A DNA stretch of 55,742 nucleotides, taken from IMG/VR virus record IMGVR_UViG_3300033143_000932, positions 1-55,742 of that record. One strand, 5' to 3'. Position numbers and translations under genes: made by a program. Shown here in pieces: positions 1 to 7,900 of this stretch (within the stretch, counting starts at the first letter, position 1; every line of letters starts with the position of its first letter). This DNA comes from a virus. The notes below the pieces were generated by a model. It was not told the origin of the DNA. It did no database searches and saw only the letters and a program-made list of their open reading frames with translations.

Positions 1-429
1 ATAAATTGGCAAACTGCATATAAGTATGAAATGACTCCTAGAATATTACTTCAAAGATTAGGTACTGAAGCTGGTAGAGATATTATTCATCCTAATATTT
101 GGGTTAATGCTTTATTTGCTGATTATAAACAAATAGGAACTACTTGGAAAGACGGAAATAATCCTTATAATGGTGAATTTAAAGAAGACAAACCTGTATA
201 TCCAAATTGGTTACTAACTGATATGAGATTTCCTAATGAAATGGAAGCAGTAACTAGTAGAGGAGGTATTACTATTAGAGTTAATAGAGATAATGAGAAT
301 GAATCAAATCACCCTTCTGAAACAGGTTTAGATGATGCTACATTTGATTATACTATTGATAATAATGGTACTATGGAAGATTTAATTGAAAAAGTAAAAT
401 TTATACTAATTAAAGAAAATATAATATGA
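1..429 (+). CDS. Deoxynucleoside monophosphate kinase, C-terminal part (5' end outside window)
   Basis: The reading frame is open from the first base, so the gene starts upstream and the N-terminal P-loop is not visible. What remains matches the C-terminal half of phage dNMP kinases: a 'TPRILLQRLGTE' stretch, then 'NIWVNALF', then 'LTDMRFPNE' followed by 'GGITIRVNR' and 'HPSE', and a closing 'DNNGTMEDLIEKV'. The family phosphorylates dNMPs to dNDPs in the cytoplasm to feed phage DNA synthesis. The stop codon overlaps the next start as ATGA, so the two genes are probably translationally coupled in a plus-strand operon. The first ATG inside the window lies at 31 but is within the conserved region and is not the true start. 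Confidence 0.8.
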   Translation: MNWQTAYKYEMTPRILLQRLGTEAGRDIIHPNIWVNALFADYKQIGTTWKDGNNPYNGEFKEDKPVYPNWLLTDMRFPNEMEAVTSRGGITIRVNRDNENESNHPSETGLDDATFDYTIDNNGTMEDLIEKVKFILIKENII

Positions 430-746
430 ATTTACATAAAGAATATATAGATACTAAAAAACCTAATCTTAAAATACGTATTTCATTATCTTTTAATAAA
501 GATACAATACATTGGGCTACTAACAAACCTAAAGAAAAAGGATATCAAGTTGTAGTTACACCTACTGAAGTAATAGATAAAGGAGATTATAAAGTTGAAA
601 CAACATCTGCTTTTAGTGGATTTTATGAAGTTATATTACCAGTTGAAAGACAATCTAAAAAAAGATTAGAAACTGCAATTAATTTAATAAAAGAAAATAA
701 AGATAGATATATTGAGTATTTTAAACAAAAAGGAATAGAGATATGA
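426..746 (+). CDS. Hypothetical protein, 106 aa
   Basis: I do not recognise this protein. It is lysine-rich, with a predicted beta-rich N-terminal half and a C-terminal helix rich in K, E and N (residues about 80-105). It has no membrane segment or cysteine cluster. It overlaps the genes on both sides by an ATGA junction, so it is certainly part of the same operon and is likely translated by reinitiation. A role in nucleotide metabolism is suggested only by its position between a dNMP kinase and a MazG-like enzyme. Confidence 0.65.
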   Translation: MNLHKEYIDTKKPNLKIRISLSFNKDTIHWATNKPKEKGYQVVVTPTEVIDKGDYKVETTSAFSGFYEVILPVERQSKKRLETAINLIKENKDRYIEYFKQKGIEI

Positions 747-1429
747 ACAGAGACCAAATGGTAATACCATTCTTAGAAATGTCAGGTATGTCAGTAGATA
801 AAAAACCTACTGATGTACTTAGAAAACATAGAGAATTAGCACTATCTTTAATATTTGAAGAAGCTTGTGAAGAATTAGCAGAAGCTAGTGGTGTACAAGA
901 TAAATTGTATTATCTATGTAAAGAATATACTAAACAACATGAATTAAGAACTGATGATTTAGTTACTGATAAAATTGATGTAGTAGAACAATTAGATGCT
1001 CTTGCAGATGCACAATATGTAGTATCTTGGGCAATTAATGTACTAGGACATAAAGAACATTTTGATAAAGCTTATGAAGAAGTATGTAGAAGTAATAATT
1101 CTAAAGCTTGTAAAAATATGGATGAAGCACAAGCTACAGTTGATTTTGTAATGGAGAATACAAATGAAGAATGTACAATTTTCCCTGTAAATGATAAATT
1201 TGTAGTGAAACGTAATTCAGATGGTAAACTAATGAAGAATAAATATTATTCTCCAGCTAATTTTAAACAATTTTTAGAACCATTACAACATAGAGAACTT
1301 AATGATAATGAAGAAATAGAATTTAGAAAATGGGCTAGAGATAATTATATTAAAGGTCAAGATATAAATTCTTTGTGGCATCCTATAACAATAGACGAAT
1401 GTAATAAAATAAATAAGAATGAGAACTAA
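743..1429 (+). CDS. MazG/HisE-like nucleoside triphosphate pyrophosphohydrolase
   Basis: The first 125 residues show the all-alpha NTP-PPase pattern. Acidic helix residues E40 and E43 lie in 'LIFEEACEELAEA', and E82 and D85 in 'VEQLDALADAQYVVSW', giving the ExxE...ExxD metal site. They are followed by 'FDKAYEEVCRSNNSKAC', typical of the phage phosphoribosyl-ATP pyrophosphohydrolase-like branch. These enzymes hydrolyse nucleoside triphosphates to monophosphate plus pyrophosphate and may shape the dNTP pool or counter host alarmones. The C-terminal part (about 130-228) includes 'KFVVKRNSDGKLMKNKYYSP' and looks like the extension often found in phage members. It sits next to a dNMP kinase, which fits nucleotide metabolism. 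The exact substrate cannot be read from sequence. Confidence 0.75.
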   Translation: MNRDQMVIPFLEMSGMSVDKKPTDVLRKHRELALSLIFEEACEELAEASGVQDKLYYLCKEYTKQHELRTDDLVTDKIDVVEQLDALADAQYVVSWAINVLGHKEHFDKAYEEVCRSNNSKACKNMDEAQATVDFVMENTNEECTIFPVNDKFVVKRNSDGKLMKNKYYSPANFKQFLEPLQHRELNDNEEIEFRKWARDNYIKGQDINSLWHPITIDECNKINKNEN

Positions 1430-1604
1430 AGGAAATCAATTAACAGATAATGAAGTTAGAGAAATAAAAACTGAATTAAAAGTTAATGGATTTACAATAG
1501 AAAAATGTGAAGAGTTAGGTATAAAATATAATGTTAGATATCATTCGATATATAATATCGCATTAAAGAAAACATATAAACACATAAAAATAAACTATGA
1601 GTGA
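1419..1604 (+). CDS. Small helix-turn-helix-like protein, 61 aa
   Basis: The pattern 'LTDNEVREIKTEL...GIKYNVRYHSIYNIALKKTYKHI' resembles the short HTH proteins of phages, where 'LT..EV.EIK' is followed by a recognition helix and an 'I..I..G..W'-type ending. This suggests DNA binding, perhaps a regulator. It is basic and has no other domain. It overlaps the upstream gene by 11 bases and the downstream one by 8, consistent with coupled translation. The HTH call is by pattern only. Confidence 0.55.
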   Translation: MRTKGNQLTDNEVREIKTELKVNGFTIEKCEELGIKYNVRYHSIYNIALKKTYKHIKINYE

Positions 1605-2154
1605 AAATAAAGAATTAGCAATATTTAATTTAGATGCACCAATATCTACTAAAGATACTATCGAATCTATTAAAGATAAGATTTTATCAGGAGAGATTGA
1701 TGAAGCTAAAGCAGGTGTTATTTTAAAAAGAATGACAAAAATATCTGAAGAAGTTTTAAAAGATAAAGATGTAAAGAAAGCAATAGAAGAAGAATGTATG
1801 CGTCATATAAATAATCAGAAAAGTGCTGAATATTTTGGAGCAAAGTTTTCTCAAGCTGCTGTACATACATATTATAAATTTGAAGAATGTAATGACCCTC
1901 TATGGGATGCATTAGATTTAGCTGAAAAGCAAATTAAAGCTGCTAAGAAAGATAGAGAAACATTTCTTAAAACATTAATTCCTACAAAAGATACAATACA
2001 ACAAACTAAATTAGGATTTGGTGTTAAGAATACAAGTAAACAAGAAATAATTGAATCAATACCTGTTGTTGAATGGAAAGAAGATGGTGAAATAGCTACT
2101 ATTAAACCACCTATCAAAGGTCAAAAAATGGGTATTAAATACATGAAAATATAA
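1597..2154 (+). CDS. Conserved-looking phage protein of unknown function, 185 aa
   Basis: I do not recognise a defined family. The N-terminal 75 residues are helical and charged, including 'ILSGEIDEAKAGVILKRMTKISEEVLKD'. The middle has 'YYKFEECNDPLWDALDLAEKQIKAAKKDRE', which looks like coiled coil. The C-terminus ends 'GQKMGIKYMKI'. The gene lies three bases upstream of a DUF932 gene, so the two may act together. No membrane segment or catalytic motif is visible. Confidence 0.6.
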   Translation: MSENKELAIFNLDAPISTKDTIESIKDKILSGEIDEAKAGVILKRMTKISEEVLKDKDVKKAIEEECMRHINNQKSAEYFGAKFSQAAVHTYYKFEECNDPLWDALDLAEKQIKAAKKDRETFLKTLIPTKDTIQQTKLGFGVKNTSKQEIIESIPVVEWKEDGEIATIKPPIKGQKMGIKYMKI

Positions 2155-2157
2155 TAT

Positions 2158-3198
2158 ATGGCACATAATTTAAATATACACAAAGGACGTGCTTCGTTCT
2201 TTAGTGTAAAAGAAAAAGCATGGCATGGTTTAGGAGAAGTCCTAGAAGATTGTCCAACAAGTGAAGAAGCAATTAAATATGCAGGTTTAAACTTTGAAGT
2301 AGGTTTATCTCCTTTATTAGCTGATTTAAATAAACAAGCATTTGATGAGAATGGTCAAAAGAAAACTCCTTTTATGGTTAATTATGACCATATGATGGAA
2401 GTACCTGGAAAATTTGCTACTTATCGTAAAGATAATGGTTGTATATTTGGTGTTGTTGGAAGTAGATATGAAATAGTACAAAATAGAGACGCTTTTGAGT
2501 TCTTTGATGCTATTGTTGGAAAAGGTGAAGCAATATATGAAACTGCTGGTGCTTTAGGTAACGGTGAAACTATTTTCATTACTGCTAAATTACCTAGTTA
2601 TATTAGAGTAGGTAAAGATGATGATATAGAGAAGTACCTATTATTGACAATGGCTCATGATGGTTCTAAATCTATACAGGCGATGTTTACTCCAATACGT
2701 GTAGTATGTAATAATACATTATCTGCCGCATTAAAAGGTAAATCTAATAAAGTAACTATTCGTCATACTAAATCAGCACATGAGAATTTAAAGAGGGCGC
2801 ATGAAGCTCTTGGAATTGTTAATATGTTGAGTGATGAACTTGGTGACATATTTAATAATATGGCAAGAAAACCATTATATGGTGACCCTCTTGAAGCATA
2901 TATTGAAAGTTCACTTGGTTTAACTAGAGACGAAGAAGGTTATTTATCTACAAGAGCAAGTAACATTAAACAAAATGTATTAGAATACATGGAAGTTAAT
3001 GAAACTCAAAAAGTAGAAACATGTAGAGGTACTTTATATGGTGCATATAATGCTGTTACAGGTTATCTTTCTAATGTAAAAGATTATAAAGATAACAATA
3101 GTAAGAAAATGCAAAATATGATATTTGGTACTGATGCTACTATAAATAATAGAGCATTGAATTTAGGAGTAAATATATTACAAGGTAAAAATTACTAA
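2158..3198 (+). CDS. DUF932 / phage-plasmid-like protein (TIGR03299 type)
   Basis: The protein has the full pattern of the DUF932 family of phage and plasmid proteins. It has 'AWHGLGEVLEDCPTSEEA' near the start, then 'GSRYEIVQNRDAFEFFDAIVG' and 'IYETAGALGNGETIFITAKLP'. Later comes 'PIRVVCNNTLSAAL', which is also typical. Length (346 aa) is normal for the family. Its biochemical function is not established; family members often sit beside DNA replication or recombination genes. Only three bases separate it from the upstream gene, so it shares that transcript. Confidence 0.8.
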   Translation: MAHNLNIHKGRASFFSVKEKAWHGLGEVLEDCPTSEEAIKYAGLNFEVGLSPLLADLNKQAFDENGQKKTPFMVNYDHMMEVPGKFATYRKDNGCIFGVVGSRYEIVQNRDAFEFFDAIVGKGEAIYETAGALGNGETIFITAKLPSYIRVGKDDDIEKYLLLTMAHDGSKSIQAMFTPIRVVCNNTLSAALKGKSNKVTIRHTKSAHENLKRAHEALGIVNMLSDELGDIFNNMARKPLYGDPLEAYIESSLGLTRDEEGYLSTRASNIKQNVLEYMEVNETQKVETCRGTLYGAYNAVTGYLSNVKDYKDNNSKKMQNMIFGTDATINNRALNLGVNILQGKNY

Positions 3199-3215
3199 TT
3201 TAAAATAAAATAAAA

Positions 3216-3641
3216 ATGAGTAAAGCAGAAGAAAAATTACAAGAAGAAGCAGAACAAGATTTAGCTAAGGTAAAATCAGACAAAGAAATAATAGAAATGT
3301 TTTCTGATATAGTTCCTAATACTAATATGATAGCTATTGTACCACCATTAGTACAAAGGTATTATAATGTTAATCATAAAAATCCCGAAAGAGAACCTAA
3401 ATATCTACAAAAAACAGATGATGTATTTGATAAAGAAACTTTAGAAGCCTTTATGAAACATGGTTGTTTAGTTGTAGCTATTGGACATAATGTAGATACT
3501 AATTATCCTGCTGTAGAAGTAGGTAAAACTGTATATATTAGAGAAAATGGACAAAGAGGAATTAGAGTTGAAGATGAAGGGTATGCTTGTATTGTTATGG
3601 AACCTTTTAATGTAGCTTATATTCAAGATAATAGAGATTAA
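3216..3641 (+). CDS. Hypothetical protein with possible GroES-like C-terminal barrel, 141 aa
   Basis: The N-terminal 45 residues are charged and helical. From 'NTNMIAIVPPLVQRYYN' onward the pattern resembles a GroES-type beta barrel. 'GCLVVAIGHNVD' resembles GroES 'GEVLAVG', 'VEVGKTVYIRENGQRG' resembles 'VKVGDIVIFNDGYG', and 'YACIVMEPFNVAYI' resembles 'VLIMSESDILAIV'. If correct, it would be a phage co-chaperonin partnering host GroEL, in the manner of T4 gp31. The resemblance is at fold level and by eye, so treat it as a hypothesis. A strong terminator follows seven bases after the stop. Confidence 0.4.
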   Translation: MSKAEEKLQEEAEQDLAKVKSDKEIIEMFSDIVPNTNMIAIVPPLVQRYYNVNHKNPEREPKYLQKTDDVFDKETLEAFMKHGCLVVAIGHNVDTNYPAVEVGKTVYIRENGQRGIRVEDEGYACIVMEPFNVAYIQDNRD

Positions 3642-3647
3642 TAATTA

Positions 3648-3671
3648 CCCCCTCTTAATTGAGGGGGTTTT
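3648..3671 (+). terminator. Intrinsic terminator within the plus-strand operon
   Basis: A 7-bp GC-rich stem (CCCCCTC paired with GAGGGGG) with a six-base TTAATT loop is followed at once by TTTT. The T-run is on the plus-strand side only, so it acts on rightward transcription. The next gene starts 13 bases beyond, leaving little space for a new promoter, so the downstream genes probably depend on read-through. Confidence 0.8.
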
Positions 3672-3683
3672 AAAACTTAAATT

Positions 3684-4061
3684 ATGAGTAATAATAAAGG
3701 AGATGAATTAATAGATAGTTTAACAGGTGACGTAACAATACCTGTACAACAATTTATAAGTTTAGTTAATTCTGCTAGTGGGAATGACGCACAATTAGAA
3801 GAACAACATGCTAAACAAATGAATAAATTGATTAAAGAGCATATGAAAATGAAAGAAAATTTTATATGGTTTGCAGATGTATTTGAAAGTGTTATCAATT
3901 CTAGAAGCGAAGTAGAAATAAAAGAAGGAGAATTAATAGGTGATATTTTAAATAAAATACTTACTCCTATAACAATTAATACACCAACTAAAATAATTCA
4001 AATTGGGTTTAGTAATGGTGTAGCTAATTCAAAAGATGTTAAAACAATAGAACTAAGATAA
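3684..4061 (+). CDS. Hypothetical protein, 125 aa
   Basis: I do not recognise this protein. Residues about 35-60 ('DAQLEEQHAKQMNKLIKEHMKMKEN') look like coiled coil, and the C-terminal third is beta-rich. It has no membrane segment or known catalytic motif. It begins 13 bases after an intrinsic terminator, so its level is probably set by read-through. The remaining downstream genes follow closely on the same strand. Confidence 0.6.
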   Translation: MSNNKGDELIDSLTGDVTIPVQQFISLVNSASGNDAQLEEQHAKQMNKLIKEHMKMKENFIWFADVFESVINSRSEVEIKEGELIGDILNKILTPITINTPTKIIQIGFSNGVANSKDVKTIELR

Positions 4062-4071
4062 CTTTACAATT

Positions 4072-4335
4072 ATGGGGAAATTTAGTAATAGATTAATTAC
4101 AACTAATGTTGCAATTAAAAAGAGATTTGAAGAAGTACATGGTATTAAATACTATAGATTTTCTTCTGAAATAGATTTTATACATTTAGTTAAATCTGAA
4201 AGTAAAACTACTCTATGTAGTAGAGAATTACTAGGTCTCAATTATGCTAAATATAAACCTAAAGGAGAGATATGTCCAAGTTGTGAATACGAAGTTTTAA
4301 AAACTAAAAAAGAAAAGAATGGAACAACACAATAA
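4072..4335 (+). CDS. Hypothetical protein with possible zinc-binding cysteines, 87 aa
   Basis: A small basic protein with three cysteines, one in 'TTLCSREL' and a CxxC in 'ICPSCEYEVL' near the C-terminus. Phage proteins of this size with a terminal CxxC often bind zinc, but a fourth ligand is not obvious here. It overlaps the next gene by 17 bases. No function can be assigned. Confidence 0.55.
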   Translation: MGKFSNRLITTNVAIKKRFEEVHGIKYYRFSSEIDFIHLVKSESKTTLCSRELLGLNYAKYKPKGEICPSCEYEVLKTKKEKNGTTQ

Positions 4336-4705
4336 AAAGAAGAAAACAGATATAACAGAAGAACAAAGATTAAATATAGCTACAAACTTTTTTATAGGTG
4401 TTACTCTGTTAAATGAAACAATGTTTGAAGTTTTAGATACCGAGTTATTTAAAGGTAGAAATAAGATTGAAGGTAAAAGATTACTAAATTACTTTTCCCC
4501 TGTAGAGAAGAAGTTATTTAACACGTTCAGAATAAAGAATGAACAAGAAGAGGAAGATGAATTTCAACGTACTATAGGAAATATAGGAAAAATAGTAACA
4601 GAAATAGCTGACTTAAATGGTAGTGATATCCAAGCTATACTAGATGGGATAGAAGTTTATAAAAAAGAACTTCAAAGTGATAAGGTAGAAGAAATAACTA
4701 CCTGA
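4319..4705 (+). CDS. Hypothetical protein, 128 aa (last gene of the plus-strand block)
   Basis: An unrecognised, helical, charged protein. Its acidic tract 'NEQEEEDEF' is followed by helices, and the C-terminus is rich in E and K. It overlaps the preceding gene by 17 bases. Its stop codon lies in the first of three copies of a short repeat that fills the convergent junction. It is the last gene before the terminator that ends the plus-strand operon. Confidence 0.55.
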   Translation: MEQHNKKKKTDITEEQRLNIATNFFIGVTLLNETMFEVLDTELFKGRNKIEGKRLLNYFSPVEKKLFNTFRIKNEQEEEDEFQRTIGNIGKIVTEIADLNGSDIQAILDGIEVYKKELQSDKVEEITT

Positions 4706-4842
4706 GAATTCAATATTCAAAATCAATGTGGGTAATTGTACAGTACGTGAAAAATATGAGATACTTGATATAACTAACTGATTATCAAGTACTTACAAAA
4801 GCGTGTCCTGGAGTCTTAGAGACTTAACTACCTGATTATCAA
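4695..4842. repeat. Three dispersed copies of an 18-19 bp repeat and associated hairpins
   Basis: Copies related to TAACTAMCTGATTATCAA occur at 4695-4713 (diverged, overlapping the stop of the preceding gene), 4771-4788 and 4825-4842. The second copy forms the loop and 3' arm of a 9-bp hairpin (TACTTGATA at 4762-4770 with TATCAAGTA at 4783-4791). A short AGTCT/AGACT hairpin (4812-4824) precedes the third. The region has no gene. The repeats could be protein-binding sites or part of a structured 3' end; function is unknown. Confidence 0.5.
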
Positions 4843-4880
4843 TGAATTACAACAAACTGATGAAAGTTTACAATAGAAGA

Positions 4881-4917
4881 AAGGGTAACTACTATATCTA
4901 GTACGTTACCCTTTTTT
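4881..4917 (+). terminator. Strong terminator at the convergent gene junction
   Basis: A 9-bp stem (AAGGGTAAC at 4881-4889 with GTTACCCTT at 4905-4913) is extended by TACTA/TAGTA across a single-base bulge and closed by a four-base loop. TTTTTT follows on the plus strand. It ends the rightward operon. In the opposite orientation the hairpin is followed by TTCTTC, so it may also weakly stop leftward transcripts from the giant polymerase gene, whose stop codon lies 21 bases beyond. Confidence 0.85.
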
Positions 4918-4937
4918 AAATCATTACGTCTAGTACT

Positions 4938-7900
4938 TTACTTATCAAATACTTGTCTAGATGCAGATATATTTCTATATACTTGTGTTCCAAATGGTAG
5001 ACTTTGCATAGTCTCTCTTAAGAATCTACTATCACCGCTATTTATTCCTCCTTTAATCTCATCTTCACCCATCATAAGTAGAGTAGCAGACTCAATCCAT
5101 TGTCCAGCGTCATTTATTAAACCTAATGCTGGAACTGAATTCTTAGTTAATGATTCAAATGATGCGGGATTAGTATAAAAACTAATATCCGTTTGTAATC
5201 TTAACATTTGGTTCAATGTATAGTTAATTAAGAATTTATTCTTATCTTCATCATCTCCTGCCATTGATTTAAGAAGTAATCCTATACCTAGTAAGTTCAT
5301 ATATATAACTAACTCTGTTAGATTCTTTCTCATATTAGCTGCATCTACTTCACTAAACTTTTCATCAAATTTAGTTGCTCTAAATGTTAACTTACGTACT
5401 AATTGTTTAGCTGTAAATAGTAAGTTAGCCGCAGGACTTTCTTTTACAGTCTCATATAAACTAACATATCTACCTTTTCTAGTATACCCTAATAAACTAT
5501 CAAACTTTTCAGATTCAAATCTATTTGAGAAACCTTCAAACATCCATGTTCTGAATTGAGTTAAAGCTCTACCCATTATCTTTTGTTTAGCAAGTAATGG
5601 AGAATCAGGGTCGTAGTTACCATGAGCAGATTTAATAAGTTGGTCTAACTGTACTTTATAGTTATCTAATAAATCTTGGTCTAACTCAAAGTTCTCTTTA
5701 ACATCACCATTCTCATCATAAGCTTCCCATAAAGTATATTCTTTACCATCTTTACCTGTTACTGGTTTGTTCATCATCAAAGCAATCATCATAGGTGCTT
5801 GATTGACATATTCAGAACGTGCTTGTAGATTATATGGTGAAGCAAATTTAACTCTATTCTTTAAACCTGATTGAGTAGTAGATTCGTATAGTTCATTAGT
5901 AGCATCTTTAAGTACATCAAAGCTATCCATTAAACTTCTAATCTTTTTAGCTTGTTTACTTTCAACAACATTAAAAGTTAAATTCTTACCTATAGAAGCT
6001 TTTACCATCCACATTGCACTTAGGAATTGTTTCTTACTGTATGCTCTACCATCACTAGCTTCAATTAGATTAGATATCACACCAAATCCCATGTTACTAA
6101 ATGCACTAAATACGTTCCAACCCATTCCTTTAAGTTGTACATATTTAAGGACGTTATCTCCTATTTTAGAACCTACAACATTACCACCTAATTCTTCAAT
6201 TTGTGTTTCAAGTGTAATTTTAGTTGTTTCGTATTTAGTTTCATCTATTTCATTAGACTTAAATAATCTCTCATTAATTTCTAATTTAGATTCTAAATCC
6301 TTTTTATCTTCTTTCTCAGTCTTAGTTAATTTTCTAATATCAGAAACACCTTCAAGATTCCTTGTTTTACCATAGAAAGCATCCATGAAATAATCATATT
6401 GTGCTTTAAGTTTAGTAAATGATTCTTCTTGTGTTTTCTTAACTAAGTTTCCACTAGGGTCTACTTTAGGTCTTTTATCAGATGTAAATTCTATTTCAGC
6501 AGTATTATGTAAAATAGAATTAACTAATCTTAATTGGTCTTCTATACCAGCTTTATGCTTATAAGATAATACAGTAGATGTATAAGCTTTTAATACTTTA
6601 CCTAAATCTAATGACTTCTCTTTAGCTAATTCATTCTTAATATCCTTAATCATTTCTTTAACTTCGATAGCTGTTGCTTCTTTACCTGTAGTTTGGAAAT
6701 GATTAATCTTTTTAATTTTTAATAGCTTACTTACAGTAGCAGATTTATCAGATAGATGTTTAATATTTAAACTCTTTTCTACTTCACCTGTTACAGGGTC
6801 ACGTAATGCGAAAGATACATCATCAACATCGTCTGTTAAATTAGATTCTGTAAATTTATCAAATAAACCTCTAAATCCACCTTTCATACCTTTCTCACTA
6901 AACAACTCTAAAGTACTCTTACGTATTTCAGGTATAGTGTTAATTTGCATTTTATCTTGTTTACTTGGTGGTAAATAAGAAGTCATTTCAACAAATGTAT
7001 CTAATATGTACTCATAAAACTCTAACAATGTTTCATTATTAGAAATCTTCTCAAAGTCTTTATCATACCATTCAGTTGCTTTACCTTTTGTATCAACTCT
7101 TCTTGGAGCTTCATAAGTATATTCGTAACCTTTAGGTCTAATAAAATCTTTACCATACTTTAGAACTTGTCCATCAATAGCCATTTTAGAATAGTAATAC
7201 GGAGAATTAGTTAATTCCCATAATTTTAACTCTTCTGCTTTCTCTTTATCTGTTAGTTCTTCAAGACTATCAATTCTTTCTTTAGTATAATCGTAAGTCT
7301 CTTTGTATTTCTTTATCTTATCTTCTAATTCAGTTATTAATTTATTATAACTAGCTTCACCTAAATGACTTTTCAACTCTTCTCTATGTTTATCAGCTAC
7401 AGCTTTATCATATGTTTGGTGAGTATATACTTCTTTATCTGGAAATAACTTTCTTACATCAAATATAATTTCATTTTCTTTTTTCCATTTAAGGTACTTG
7501 TTCCAATCTTCTTTCTTATTAGTAGCTTTAGCTTTTCTTCTAAGTCTAGATTTAGTCTCAAAGAATTTAGTACTATACATATGAACTAAATCACCTGTAT
7601 ATCTACCTTTAGAATCTTGTTGTAAGAACATATCATACTTGTTACTACCTTTAGGTAATAAAGGATTAACACGTTCTAATAAGTTATCAAAGTCTTTAAA
7701 TACTTTTTCACTTTCTTTTCTAGCATTATCATTAGCAACCTTTTGTGATTTTAAAGCAGACTGTAATAATGCATTATCATTTCTACTAATATCTAATGTT
7801 CTACTAGCTAAGAAACTAACATCTTGTTGTTTAGCGAATATCTCTGAAATAGTAGTTTCAACACCTACTTCATCTTTAATAAACTCTTTACCTAATTTAT

